Counted from the stretch's first letter, positions 50,776 to 60,720 are shown. The stretch is 64,000 nucleotides of DNA from Thermoactinomyces vulgaris (GCF_003688725.1 NZ_REFP01000007.1:1-64000); one strand, 5' to 3'. Numbers and translations: made by a program. Notes: generated by a model not told the origin, from the letters alone.

Positions 50776-52302
50776 TTGAAGAGCAACATGATGACAAAGT
50801 TGCCGGTAAAAGACTTGTTTTTGGGACATACACCGGAAGCGTGGTCTTCATACCAACTAGCGATATCAGCTGCACAAACGGTATTGTATGAACATTACGC
50901 ATCGTTGAACCAACCGTTCAGCGGAACCGGGATTGACGAGCTGGTTTCGTTATTCAAGGACATGCCGGTTTGTCCGGAAGAGGGTCGGGATTTGGGTGAA
51001 GTGCTGGAGGATGTCGGAAATCACATTTTAAGACACTCCGTCCGGGTGCATGATCCCGCTTGTTCCGCACATCTTCATTGTCCCCCGCTGACACCGGCCC
51101 TGGCTGCGGAGCTTTTGATCAGCGCAACCAACCAATCGATGGATTCCTGGGATCAAAGTCCTGCCGCCACTATCCTGGAAGAAAAAATGGTTTCCTGGCT
51201 GTGTTCCGTTTTTTACGGAAACAGTCAGGGGAACGGCGTCTTTACCAGCGGAGGGACCCAGTCCAATTTAATGGGACTTCTGTTGGCAAGGGATCACTTC
51301 TTGAAACAGAAGCTGAATATAAACGGGATGCATCAAGGATTGCCGCCGGCGGCGGGAAAAATGAAGGTTCTCTGTTCGGACATCGCGCATTTTACGATCA
51401 AACAATCGGCCGCCTTGCTCGGATTGGGAGAAAATGCAGTGGTGCCGGTGAAAACGGATGCCAAGTATCAGATGAGTTTAACGGACTTGGATGAAAAGAT
51501 CAGCCGGTTGAAAAAGGATGGTTATCATTTGTTTGCCATCGTGGCGACGGCCGGAACCACCGATTTTGGAAGCATCGATCCCCTGCAAGGGATTGCGGAC
51601 AGGGCGGAAGCGGAAAGTGCATGGTTTCATGTCGATGCCGCTTACGGCGGAGCGTTGGCCTTGAGTGAAAAACACCGGCACCGTCTGGACGGAATCGGGC
51701 GGGCGGATTCACTGGCCGTTGATTTTCATAAACTGTTTTATCAGCCGATCAGTTGCGGAGCCTTTTTGTTAAAAGACGGGTCCCGTTTTCAACTGATCAA
51801 GCGGCATGCAGATTATTTAAATTCAGAAGAAGATGAAAGGTCGGGAATTCCTCATCTGGTTCATAAATCGGTGCAAACCACCCGCCGGTTCGATGCATTA
51901 AAACTGTTTGTTTCTTTGCAAGCAGTCGGAAAAAAACGATTTGCCGGGATGATTGACCATACGATAGAGGTGACCAAAAAGGCGGCGGACTGGATTCGGC
52001 GGACCGGACACTTGCAACTGGTCAATGATCCGCCCCAAATGAATGCCCTGGTTTTTCGTTATGTCCCCCGTGATCAAACCGTGGATATTCATCGGATCAA
52101 CCGGGATATTCGCCAAACGTTGTTGCAACGGGGGAAAGCGGTGATGGCTTTGACCAAAGTGGACGGGCTGACTTCGCTGAAACTGACGATCATCAATCCC
52201 CGGATCACGCTTCCCGTTTTGACGGAAATACTGGAGGAAGTCAGGAAAACCGGATTGGAACTGGAAGAAGAGAGGAGAGAGAAAGACTCGTATGGAGGCT
52301 AA
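50776..52302 (+). CDS. ddc: L-2,4-diaminobutyrate decarboxylase (RhbB-like)
   Basis: A 508-residue group II PLP decarboxylase that yields 1,3-diaminopropane, the amine arm of schizokinen and rhizobactin. Visible marks are the FTSGGTQSNLMGLLLARD block, VATAGTTDFGSIDPL, WFHVDAAYGGALALSEKHR and the PLP-binding Lys in VDFHKLFYQP. TTG start at 50776, 12 bases behind the aminotransferase stop. The 3' end overlaps the next gene by 11 bases. Confidence 0.95.
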   Translation: MKSNMMTKLPVKDLFLGHTPEAWSSYQLAISAAQTVLYEHYASLNQPFSGTGIDELVSLFKDMPVCPEEGRDLGEVLEDVGNHILRHSVRVHDPACSAHLHCPPLTPALAAELLISATNQSMDSWDQSPAATILEEKMVSWLCSVFYGNSQGNGVFTSGGTQSNLMGLLLARDHFLKQKLNINGMHQGLPPAAGKMKVLCSDIAHFTIKQSAALLGLGENAVVPVKTDAKYQMSLTDLDEKISRLKKDGYHLFAIVATAGTTDFGSIDPLQGIADRAEAESAWFHVDAAYGGALALSEKHRHRLDGIGRADSLAVDFHKLFYQPISCGAFLLKDGSRFQLIKRHADYLNSEEDERSGIPHLVHKSVQTTRRFDALKLFVSLQAVGKKRFAGMIDHTIEVTKKAADWIRRTGHLQLVNDPPQMNALVFRYVPRDQTVDIHRINRDIRQTLLQRGKAVMALTKVDGLTSLKLTIINPRITLPVLTEILEEVRKTGLELEEERREKDSYGG

Positions 52303-54127
52303 AAAAATTGCGGAACAAGCCAGCATGCTGGCCTTTTTCAACTGTTACCTCAGAGAAACCCGGCAATTCAAACGGTATGCCAAGGATGAGTGGGAAAAAC
52401 ACCGGATTCACAACCAAAAAACGGTCGATTCGCCGGCAAAAGAATTTTTGGTTGTTTCCTTACAGCACCATCAGATGGAGATTATCGCCCCGCTGAAATA
52501 CTGGTCCTTGACCGGCCGGCATCTCTTTTACTTCCCGTTCTTTTACCGGATCGGAGAAGGCGGGAAACTGAGGGAGCTGGATTATGTGACGCTGGTGACG
52601 ATGCTGACCAAAGAATTGACCGTTGAACGAAAATTGAATGTCTTTCCGGATGAGCTGGTTCTTCGCGTGATCCAAAGCTGCCATGAAATGGAAACGTTTG
52701 TGGCGCAGAGATATCAAGATGCAGAAGAACTGTACCGCACGCACTTTGATTATTTGGATGCCGAACAATCCCTCATTTTCGGACATTTGCTGCATCCGAC
52801 GCCGAAAAGTCGGCAAGGCATTCCGGAGCAGGAGCAAAAGACTTATTCTCCTGAATTGAAGGGACGTTTTTCCCTGCGTTATTTCCGTGCTCACCGTTCC
52901 ATTGTCAAAGAAGGGAGCAACTTGCCGGAGTCTGCGACGGATTGGATCAAAAAAGAGCTTTGGAACGACCGAGAAGTGGATCCGTCCTTTAAAGAAAAGT
53001 ATCTGAAAGAGGATGAATATTCCCTTTTGCCCGTCCATCCGTTGCAAGCCAAACATTTGCTGGAGGATGAACGGGTCCGGTCGTTGATGGACAAGGGGTT
53101 ATTGGAAGATCTGGGGGTCCTGGGAAAAGCTTATTATCCGACCGCTTCCATCCGCACGGTCTACCATCCGGAATCTTCCTTTATGTTGAAATTTTCTGTC
53201 CGGATCAAGATCACCAACTCCGTCCGGCAAAATCTGTATAAGGAGTTGGAGAGGGGAGTGGAAGTGACCCGCCTGTTGGACAGTGAGATCGGGTACCGTA
53301 TGAAGCAAAAATATCCCGGATTTCATGTGGTCAAAGACCCTGCCTTTATCACGATTGAGATTCCCGGTGCGGATGAGTCGGGGTTTGAAGTGGTTTTGCG
53401 TGAAAACCCGTTTCAGGGAGGTGGTAAAGAAGACGTGACATTGCTTGCCGGGCTTTGTCAAGATGCCCTGCCCGGATTTGAACCCCGCCTGGCCGCAGTG
53501 ATCAAAGAGGTGGCAGAAAGGGAAGGCAGAGATCCCGGACAAGTGAGCATCGACTGGTTCAAGAAATACCTGGCGATTTCGTTTGAACCGCTGATGTGGT
53601 TGTATTCGGAGTACGGCATTGCACTGGAGGCCCATCAGCAAAACAGCCTGGTAAAGCTGAAAAACGGATATCCGGACCAATTTTTCTACCGGGATAACCA
53701 GGGCTATTACTACTGTGAATCGACTTTTGCCAAACTGCAAGGAATCCTTCCGGGCATTAATGAAAAAAGCCATACCCTGTGTGCCGATGCCGTGGCCGAT
53801 GAGCGTTTCCGCTACTACTTTTTTATCAATCATTTATTCGGGCTGATCAATGCTTTCGGGGCATGTGGCCTGGCGAACGAAAAGGTGCTGTTGGAGGAGC
53901 TTGCCGGAGCGCTTCGAAAATGGTTGCCCAAGAACCGAAAACCTTCCCGTTTGATTGAAAGCCTTCTGGAAGATGAATGGCTTCCGGGGAAAGCCAATCT
54001 GCTCACCCGTCTTCATGATATGGACGAGCTGGTGGGGCCGATGGAAAGCCAGTCGGTTTATGTTCAAATTCAAAATCCCTTGCGGCAAGGAGAGAAGGTT
54101 TGCGATGAAATACCCAGTCATGTCTGA
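52292..54127 (+). CDS. NIS siderophore synthetase, IucA/IucC family (first)
   Basis: A 611-residue NRPS-independent siderophore synthetase that adenylates a citrate carboxylate and couples it to an N-hydroxylated, acetylated diamine. The IucA/IucC core shows PVHPLQAKHLLEDERVR, SIRTVYHPESSFMLKFSVRIKITNSVRQN, and EAHQQNSLVKLKNGYPDQFFYRDNQGYYYCE; the C-terminal part is a FhuF-like domain. By position it corresponds to RhbC. Its start overlaps the decarboxylase end. Confidence 0.95.
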   Translation: MEAKKIAEQASMLAFFNCYLRETRQFKRYAKDEWEKHRIHNQKTVDSPAKEFLVVSLQHHQMEIIAPLKYWSLTGRHLFYFPFFYRIGEGGKLRELDYVTLVTMLTKELTVERKLNVFPDELVLRVIQSCHEMETFVAQRYQDAEELYRTHFDYLDAEQSLIFGHLLHPTPKSRQGIPEQEQKTYSPELKGRFSLRYFRAHRSIVKEGSNLPESATDWIKKELWNDREVDPSFKEKYLKEDEYSLLPVHPLQAKHLLEDERVRSLMDKGLLEDLGVLGKAYYPTASIRTVYHPESSFMLKFSVRIKITNSVRQNLYKELERGVEVTRLLDSEIGYRMKQKYPGFHVVKDPAFITIEIPGADESGFEVVLRENPFQGGGKEDVTLLAGLCQDALPGFEPRLAAVIKEVAEREGRDPGQVSIDWFKKYLAISFEPLMWLYSEYGIALEAHQQNSLVKLKNGYPDQFFYRDNQGYYYCESTFAKLQGILPGINEKSHTLCADAVADERFRYYFFINHLFGLINAFGACGLANEKVLLEELAGALRKWLPKNRKPSRLIESLLEDEWLPGKANLLTRLHDMDELVGPMESQSVYVQIQNPLRQGEKVCDEIPSHV

Positions 54128-54692
54128 AACGTTTGCGATCAAGGATCCCGATATCGGCAAAGTGATATCGTTTCGCCGGGTGGAGATGGAAAAAGATTTG
54201 GACAGGCTGCATGAGTGGATGCACCAACCGCATGTCATTCCGTTTTGGAATTTAAACATTCCCTTTGATCAATACCGGGAGCATTTGCGCAAATTCCTGG
54301 CGGATCCACACCAAACCCTTCATATCGGTTCCCTTGACGGCACCCCCATGAGTTATTGGGAAACCTATTGGGTCCGGGGTGATATTCTCGGAAAATATTA
54401 TGACTATGATCCCGAAGACCAGGGGATTCATCTTTTGATCGGTCCGCCCTCGTTTTTGGGGAAAGGATATGCTTTACCCCTGTTAAGGGCCATGACGTAC
54501 CGGTTATTTCAGCATCAACCGACGCAAAAAGTGGTTGCAGAGCCGGATATCCGAAATGAAAAAATGATCCATATCTTTGAAAAATGCGGATTTGAATTTC
54601 AACGGGAGATTGATCTGCCGGATAAGCGGGCGGCTTTGATGTTTTGTTGCCGGGACACTTTTCAAAGGAGATGGAACCATGGTGAAGCATGA
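54105..54692 (+). CDS. GNAT N-acetyltransferase (RhbD/IucB type)
   Basis: A 195-residue acetyl-CoA-dependent enzyme that acetylates the hydroxylamino-diamine. The siderophore acetyltransferase motif VISFRRVEMEKDLDRLHEWMHQPHVIPFWNL, GIHLLIGPPSFLGKGYALPLLRAM (CoA loop) and VAEPDIRNEKMIHIFEKCGFEFQREIDLPDKRAALM fit the IucB/RhbD family. ATG 54105 has AAGGAG nearby and overlaps the end of the NIS synthetase by 23 bases. Confidence 0.93.
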   Translation: MKYPVMSETFAIKDPDIGKVISFRRVEMEKDLDRLHEWMHQPHVIPFWNLNIPFDQYREHLRKFLADPHQTLHIGSLDGTPMSYWETYWVRGDILGKYYDYDPEDQGIHLLIGPPSFLGKGYALPLLRAMTYRLFQHQPTQKVVAEPDIRNEKMIHIFEKCGFEFQREIDLPDKRAALMFCCRDTFQRRWNHGEA

Positions 54693-56049
54693 GTCGAATG
54701 AGATGTTTGATTTGATCGGAGTCGGGCTTGGCCCCTTTAATTTGGGGCTGGCGGCATTGCTTGATCCCGTGACGGAAGTCAAAGCGGTGTTTTTTGAGCA
54801 GAAACCCCGCTTTGACTGGCATCCGGGTCTGTTAATGGAAGGAACCACATTGCAAGTACCTTTTTTTGCCGACCTGGTGACGATGGCGGATCCGACCAGC
54901 CGCTATACGTTCTTGAATTATCTGAAGGAACAGCGAAGACTTTATCATTTCTACTTTTTGGAGCGCTTTCTGATTCCGCGCCGGGAATACAACGAATATT
55001 GCCGTTGGGTGTCACAAAGCCTGAAAACCTGCCGGTTCGGGCAAAAAGTGACGAAAATCGATTGGGTGAAAGACCGTGAAACGTACTTCCGCGTGGAAGT
55101 CACATCGCCTTTGACCGGACAAACTTCGGTTTATCACGCAAAACACCTGGTCCTCGGCGTCGGCAGTGTTCCGTCTGTTCCTCCATCGTTCCAAGGGTTG
55201 CCGGAAGAAGATATTTTTCACTCGGCCCACTTTTTGGAGCGGCTTAACCGGTTAAAAGAAGCGGAATCGATTACCGTGGTCGGATCGGGGCAAAGTGCGG
55301 CGGAAGTCTTTTACACCTTGCTTCAGGAACAAAAAAATCACGGCTACCGGCTGGATTGGCTGACCCGTTCCACCGGATTTTTCCCGATGGAATATTCCAA
55401 ACTGGGGCTGGAACATTTTTCACCGGACTACATTCACTACTTTTATTCCCTGCCGCCAAAGGTGAAAGAAGCGCGGCTGAAAACCCAGGATTTGTGGTAC
55501 AAGGGCATCAGTGCCGCCACCATCGCTGATATTTATGAACTTCTTTACGAACGGACGGTGGGAAATCAACATGTGCCGGTGCGGATGCTGGCCCAAACGG
55601 AAATCCAAAAAATCGAGCCGGTGCCGGGAGAAAAGAAATATCGCCTGACTTGTCACCACCGTGAGCAAAACAAAACCTTCACGCATGAAAGTGAAGTGGT
55701 GGTTCTGGCAACGGGTTATCAGCATCAGATCCCATCCTGTGTCAAGAATTTGTCCGGCCTGATCGCCTGGGATGAGAAGCAACGTTATCAGGTGTCATTG
55801 GATTACCGGCTCAAAAAGACCCAAGAGGCCGAAAATGAGATTTTTGTGCAGAATGCGGAGCTTCATACCCACGGGGTGGGGGCACCGGATCTGGGTCTCG
55901 GGGCATACCGGAACTCCGTGATTATCAATACACTGACCGGAAGGGAGATTTACCCGGTTCAAAAGCGGAATGTTTTTCAGCAATTCGGAGTCCCGGAAGA
56001 AATCAACACCACAGAGGATGCACATCAAACGTCCTCTTTACCGGTATAA
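54679..56049 (+). CDS. Flavin N-hydroxylase (RhbE/IucD, lysine/ornithine monooxygenase family)
   Basis: A 456-residue FAD- and NADPH-dependent monooxygenase. GVGLGPFNLGLAALL (residues about 14-28) is the FAD site, VVGSGQSAAEVFYTLL the NADPH site and LATGYQHQIPS the C-terminal substrate-binding motif. In this context it hydroxylates 1,3-diaminopropane to form the hydroxamate precursor. AAAGGAGATGGAACC precedes the ATG, which overlaps the acetyltransferase stop by 14 bases. Confidence 0.94.
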   Translation: MVKHESNEMFDLIGVGLGPFNLGLAALLDPVTEVKAVFFEQKPRFDWHPGLLMEGTTLQVPFFADLVTMADPTSRYTFLNYLKEQRRLYHFYFLERFLIPRREYNEYCRWVSQSLKTCRFGQKVTKIDWVKDRETYFRVEVTSPLTGQTSVYHAKHLVLGVGSVPSVPPSFQGLPEEDIFHSAHFLERLNRLKEAESITVVGSGQSAAEVFYTLLQEQKNHGYRLDWLTRSTGFFPMEYSKLGLEHFSPDYIHYFYSLPPKVKEARLKTQDLWYKGISAATIADIYELLYERTVGNQHVPVRMLAQTEIQKIEPVPGEKKYRLTCHHREQNKTFTHESEVVVLATGYQHQIPSCVKNLSGLIAWDEKQRYQVSLDYRLKKTQEAENEIFVQNAELHTHGVGAPDLGLGAYRNSVIINTLTGREIYPVQKRNVFQQFGVPEEINTTEDAHQTSSLPV

Positions 56050-56065
56050 AAGGGAGGGATGCATC

Positions 56066-57847
56066 ATGAATACACTGAAAAGTTTTCAACCGGAAACATG
56101 GGAGACCGTTTCCCGGAATTTGTTAACCAAGATGATTGCCGAGTTTATGTATGAAGACATCATTCATCCGGATATGGAAAAGGCGGACGGGGAGAATCAA
56201 CGTTGCCGTTTGGAGCTGAAAAGCGGTGTCACGTACACTTTCGAAGTGAAAAAACGGTTGTTTGACAGTTACCGGGTTCATGGCGACACCATTTACCGAC
56301 AGGAAAACGGGGAGGTGAAACCGGCCGACAATCCGATTCAATTTTTGCTGGACATCCAAAGCACCATCGGCATGAATTCAATGACGGCGGGGCATTTGAT
56401 TCGGGAATACACCCACACCCTGGTGGCGGATGCATATATCCTTGAAAAAAAGAAAAACCAACAGCTGGATTTGACCGAAATGGATTATGCCGAGCTGGAA
56501 GGGGAAATGGAAGGGCATCCGTGGATCACTTACAACAAGGGGAGAATCGGGTTTAGCCATGAAGATTACCTGAACTATGCCCCCGAACAGAAAAATAAGG
56601 CTAAACTGTCCTGGATTGCCGTGCATAAAGAAAGAGCCGATTTTCATTCGGTCACCGGTGTTGAATACGAGGAGCTGGTGAAAAAAGAACTGGGAGAACA
56701 GCAGGTGGAATCCTTCCGGCAAGTCCTCATCCAAAACGGTTTGGATGACAAAGATTATTACTTCATGCCGGTGCATCCCTGGCAGTGGGATCATTATATT
56801 GTGCCGTTTTTTGCGGAAGAACTCGCGCAAAACCGGATCATCCTGCTGGGAACCGGGGAAGATGAATATCTGCCGCAACAATCGATTCGCACCTTTGTCA
56901 ATACAAGTTCCAAAGAGAAGCATCACGTCAAGTTGCCGATGAGCATTTTAAACACCTTGGTTTACCGTGGATTGCCCGGCGAAAGAACCGTGTTGGCTCC
57001 CAAAATCACGGAATACATCTGGAACATATGGAAAAATGATCCGTATTTGCACAAGGAGTGCCGGTTGATCTTACCGGGGGAAGTGGCCAGCATCAACTAT
57101 GATCATCCCTATTATGCCAAGCTTAAAGGAGCCCCGTATCAATATTTGGAGATGTTGGGTTGCATTTGGCGGGAAAGCATTTACAACTTTATGGAAGAAG
57201 GGGAAAAACCGATCACCTTGGCGGCTCTGGTGCATGTGGACGGGGAAGGCAAACCGTTTGTCTCCCGGTTGGTGGAAAAATCGGGACTCAGCTTGGATGA
57301 ATGGCTGGATCGTTTGTTTGAAGCCATTTTGCCGCCGTTGCTCCATTACTTGTATCGCTATGGGGTGGTTTTCTCCCCGCACGGGCAAAACACCATTTTG
57401 GTGTTGAAAGATTCCGTTCCGATCCGCCTGGCCATGAAAGACTTTGTCGATGATGTCAACGTGAGCCGGGAACCGCTGGAGGAATTGAAAGATTTGCCGG
57501 AAGATCTGAAACAGGTGTTGCGCAGTGAAGAGCCGGAAGGGCTTTGCCAATTTATTTTCACCGGATTGTTTATCTGCCATATGCGCTATCTGTCGGATCT
57601 GTTGGAACAATATCATCAGTATCCGGAAGAAGTCTTCTGGAAAAAAGTACGGGAAACCATCCTGGCTTACCAAAAGCGGTTCCCCGAACTCCAAGAACGT
57701 TTCCGGTTGTTTGATTTGCTCCGGCCGAAATTCACCAAACTTTGTCTCAACCGCAACCGGATGCTGGATTACGGATATGAAGACGATGTGGACCGTCCGC
57801 ACGCTTCCGAATATGGAAAAGTGACCAACGCACTGGCTTTGTCATAA
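56066..57847 (+). CDS. NIS siderophore synthetase, IucA/IucC family (second)
   Basis: A 593-residue synthetase, by order the RhbF counterpart, that adds the second arm to the citrate. Key blocks are FMPVHPWQWDHYIVPFF, SIRTFVNTSSKEKHHVKLPMSILNTLVYRG, and SPHGQNTILVLKDSVPIRLAMKDFVDDV. ATG 56066 follows AGGGAGGGATGCATC; the frame extends back into the hydroxylase gene but with no start signal. Last gene of the operon. Confidence 0.95.
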   Translation: MNTLKSFQPETWETVSRNLLTKMIAEFMYEDIIHPDMEKADGENQRCRLELKSGVTYTFEVKKRLFDSYRVHGDTIYRQENGEVKPADNPIQFLLDIQSTIGMNSMTAGHLIREYTHTLVADAYILEKKKNQQLDLTEMDYAELEGEMEGHPWITYNKGRIGFSHEDYLNYAPEQKNKAKLSWIAVHKERADFHSVTGVEYEELVKKELGEQQVESFRQVLIQNGLDDKDYYFMPVHPWQWDHYIVPFFAEELAQNRIILLGTGEDEYLPQQSIRTFVNTSSKEKHHVKLPMSILNTLVYRGLPGERTVLAPKITEYIWNIWKNDPYLHKECRLILPGEVASINYDHPYYAKLKGAPYQYLEMLGCIWRESIYNFMEEGEKPITLAALVHVDGEGKPFVSRLVEKSGLSLDEWLDRLFEAILPPLLHYLYRYGVVFSPHGQNTILVLKDSVPIRLAMKDFVDDVNVSREPLEELKDLPEDLKQVLRSEEPEGLCQFIFTGLFICHMRYLSDLLEQYHQYPEEVFWKKVRETILAYQKRFPELQERFRLFDLLRPKFTKLCLNRNRMLDYGYEDDVDRPHASEYGKVTNALALS

Positions 57848-57853
57848 AAAGAC

Positions 57854-57884
57854 AAACCCCGGGGTTGCCGCTCCGGGGTTTTTT
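57854..57884 (+). terminator. Terminator of the siderophore operon
   Basis: AAACCCCGG pairs with CCGGGGTTT around a short loop and ends in TTTTTT. Confidence 0.92.
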
Positions 57885-58041
57885 GCACTCAAAAAAGGTT
57901 TCATGCAGATTGATTGTGATCAGTGGTACCATGGAATGCCCGGCAAAAATTGAATATCCATAGCAAAGAAGAGAATTGATGGGATCATGGACATTCTTCC
58001 TGTAATCGGTGTCAAGATGCTTGGAAAAGGAGTGAATCATC

Positions 58042-58471
58042 ATGGTTGAGGGAAATGGACAGGATCAAAAAAGCAAGCCCATGAGTGACGAAGAGCTTCA
58101 GAAAGTTACCGTGGGGGAGTTGAAACCCACAATGCGACCATCCATCTCGAGGAGTATGATCCGCGCTGGCCGGAGTTGTTTGAACGGGAAGCCAAACGAA
58201 TCCGCTTGGCACTTGGCGACAAGATGTTGCGTTTGGAGCATGTCGGATCCACCTCCGTGCCGGGACTGTGTGCAAAGCCTGTCATCGACATCCAGCTGGT
58301 GGTGAAAGATTCACAGATGAATCGGCTTATGTCCCGGCGTTGGAGGAAGCCGGTTATCTCTTGCGGATCCGGGAGCCGGAGTGGTATGAGCATCGTCTGT
58401 TCAAAGGACCGGATACGGATATCAATCCGCATGTCTTCAGTTCGGGCGCGGAGGAAGTTGACCGGATATAG
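58042..58471 (+). pseudogene. GrpB family protein, decayed
   Basis: A nucleotidyltransferase-like GrpB gene broken by at least three lesions. AAAAGGAG and ATG 58042 are intact and the start (MVEGNGQDQKSKPMSDEEL) reads through GELKP. A base is missing near 58128-58131, after which a second frame carries LFEREAKRIRLALGDKMLRLEHVGSTSVPGLCAKPVIDIQLVV. A second shift near 58310 moves to EAGYLLRIREPEWYEHRLFKGPDTDINPHVF in a third frame, which ends early at TAG after EEVDRI, where GrpB proteins go on for about 40 more residues. Compare the intact core GSTSVPGL of the family. Confidence 0.85.
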
Positions 58472-58498
58472 CAGCCGGTCAGGTTTCAACAAAGATAG

Positions 58499-59936
58499 TT
58501 ATTCTTCCGAAGCGTTTACAAGTTGCTGATACATCCGGCGCAACTGTGATTTGTCCACTTTTCCGTTGGCATTGCGGGGAAGCGGTTGCCTGCAGAAGAA
58601 AACATCCTTGAGTTTGTGGGGACCGAGTTTTTGGTGTACGTATTGGAGAATCTCTGTTTTTGTAAGTGAAGCCCCTTGGACGGGTTTTACAAAAGCGCAG
58701 GGAATTTCCGAACATTGTGGATGAAGGACCCCGGTGACGTTGACATCTTCCACGCCGGGGAGTTCCCGGATCACTTGTTCCACTTCAGCGGGGAAAATCC
58801 CGCCGATTTCGGGGGAATAAATTACATCTTTATAACGGTCCACGATTTCCAGAAACCCGTCCTCATCCATTCTCCCGGCGTCTCCTGTCAAGAACCATCC
58901 TTGATGAAAAGCTTTTTGGTTTCCTCCGGCTTTTTCCAATACCCGGTGAAAAGTTGCGGGCCCCGAATGGCAACCTCCCCGGTTTCACCCGGTGGAAGCT
59001 CTTTTTTGGTTTCGGGGTCCAGGATTTTGATTTCCGGGAATAAATGCGTTTTTCCGACGGTATGGATTTTATCAAGACCCATTTTCGGATTCCATATGGA
59101 GATGATCCCGTTTAATTCGGTGGCTCCATAAGCTTGAACCTCCTCAAAGTCCGGTGATTCGCCACTTTTGATCACATTTTCGGGCACTCTGGTCCCTTCG
59201 GAGAGGAAACGTTTGAGAGAGGAAAAAGCAGAATCGCTTTGACGAATAAGGGATTGTAAAATGCCGAGTGCATGAGGCGGCAACAAGACGGTGTTCACAT
59301 TCTCTTTGCCGATGGTCTGTAACAAGGATTCAGCAGTGAGTTCCGGCGGGAAAACAAGGGTTACACCCAAAAAGGATTGTAAACAGACCGGTGCAATCGC
59401 TGAAATGTGGAAGGAAGGAGTCGCCACCAGATGACGTGAATACCTGTCCAGAACAAGGGAAGTGCAACTGATTCCACTGGCGAAGTGTCCGGATATTTTT
59501 GTAACGCCCTCAAAAGGCCTGGACTTACTTTGTTCTGTTCACAAACGATGGTGTGGCGGATTTTTCCGGTTTCGGCTTCCGTTTGAATCAAGGGATAAAA
59601 TTGATCTCCCACCAGGAGAAAGTCCGCTTCCAGATCATCGATGGCCCACCGGATCATTTCCGGTTTCCAGTAATGGTTCAGGGGAACCGCGACGGCTCCG
59701 ATCTTGGCCAAGGCCATCAAACTGAGGGCGAACGAAGCATTGGTTCCGGTCAAAAGGGGAACCCGGTCTCCTTTTTTGACCCCTTGCCCGGATAAATAAC
59801 GGGCAAATTGGTTGGTTCGTTCCTCGTACTCCCGGTAGCGGATGCGAAAACCGGGAGAAACCAGCGCCTCTTGATCCGGATGGAATTGGGCATAAGATCT
59901 CAAAGCATTCCCAAGCGTGCTGGCAATCTGGATCAA
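58499..59936 (-). pseudogene. Long-chain acyl-CoA synthetase (AMP-binding), decayed
   Basis: A broken AMP-dependent acyl-CoA ligase. The first part (TTG 59936, after AGGTGATATC) runs from IASTLGNALRSYAQFHPDQEALV to about SVALPL near 59460. There the frame shifts and the core motif YTSGTTGKPKG-type loop is missing, so a deletion is also present. The second part (ATPSFHISAIAPVCLQSF ... YWKKPEETKKLFIKDG) continues in another frame. A further single-base shift near 58900 precedes the third part (WFLTGDAGRMDEDGFLEIVDRYKD ... NANGKVDK). At least three lesions make it non-functional. Confidence 0.88.
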
Positions 59937-60108
59937 GATATCACCTCATGAAAAAATGGATGCTAATGATTTTCAATCCAAAGGCCCTTTCAATTTTCTT
60001 CCATGCAAAGGAATCCTGTCGCTAATAATATAAAATAATTAGGTTATATTTTATTGAAAATTACTAAAAATCAGCCGCCTGTGGCCGCAAGTTAAAAGGA
60101 GAAGAAAC

Positions 60109-60162
60109 ATGGCCGTGGAATACACGCAAGCCCCGGGCAGAGGAACCGGGGCTTGCGAATGA
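60109..60162 (+). CDS. 17-codon mini-gene over a hairpin (doubtful)
   Basis: An ATG at 60109 with AAAAGGAG upstream opens a 17-codon frame MAVEYTQAPGRGTGACE that ends at TGA 60162. The frame overlaps a perfect hairpin (GCAAGCCCCGG/CCGGGGCTTGC). No T-run follows on either strand. It may be a leader peptide, the relic start of a lost gene, or chance. Confidence 0.3.
   Translation: MAVEYTQAPGRGTGACE
60131..60158. other. Perfect GC-rich hairpin without T-run
   Basis: GCAAGCCCCGG and CCGGGGCTTGC with an 8-base loop. It lies between the decayed acyl-CoA ligase and the oxidoreductase gene and could terminate the latter weakly on the minus strand. Confidence 0.6.
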
Positions 60163-60168
60163 AAAATG

Positions 60169-60720
60169 TTATCCGGCATGGATTCGTTTCAGTTGTTGAT
60201 TCAGTTGTTTGGCTTCTTCCAATGCTCTTTCATCATGCAGGATTCCGTCGGGTTTGCCTCCGTAACCGATCAGATACCCTTTGAAATCCATCGACATAAA
60301 CTTGAAGATCAAATCAAACTGTTGTACGAGCGGGAGAGCGAACAACCGGGCATTTTCCCCGCCGGTGATCACAACGTAAGCTTGTTTTCCGCGCATGGCT
60401 TCTTTGAAATCATACCGGGAATCGCGTAAGCTTTGGGACCAGCGGTCAATAAAATTTTTCATGTGTCCGCTCATCCCGTACCAATATAAAGGCGTTCCGA
60501 AGACAATGGCGTCATGCTCCATGACCTGTTGAATGAGGCGGTCATAATCATCATCCACCGGATCAAAGCCGTCGGGGTCATGGCGCTGATCCAAAATCGG
60601 ACGGATGGAGTATTCCCGGAGATAAAGATGCGTTGCCGGTATATCTTCCAGTACAAAGTGTGTCAGTTTTTCCGTGTTTCCATTTTTCCGTGAACTTCCG
60701 TGAATGGCCATCCATTTCAT
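60169..60720 (-). CDS. Flavodoxin-like NAD(P)H oxidoreductase
   Basis: A 183-residue FMN-dependent reductase of the NADPH-dependent FMN reductase/flavodoxin_2 type. The N-terminus MKWMAIHGSSRKNGNTEKL binds the FMN phosphate, and DAIVFGTPLYWYGMSGHMKNFIDRWS is the central FMN motif. It probably reduces quinones or flavins. ATG 60720 has GGAAGGAAG upstream; the open frame continues to 60993 over the start region of the pyruvate oxidase terminus and is not used. Confidence 0.92.
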   Translation of the reverse strand: MKWMAIHGSSRKNGNTEKLTHFVLEDIPATHLYLREYSIRPILDQRHDPDGFDPVDDDYDRLIQQVMEHDAIVFGTPLYWYGMSGHMKNFIDRWSQSLRDSRYDFKEAMRGKQAYVVITGGENARLFALPLVQQFDLIFKFMSMDFKGYLIGYGGKPDGILHDERALEEAKQLNQQLKRIHAG

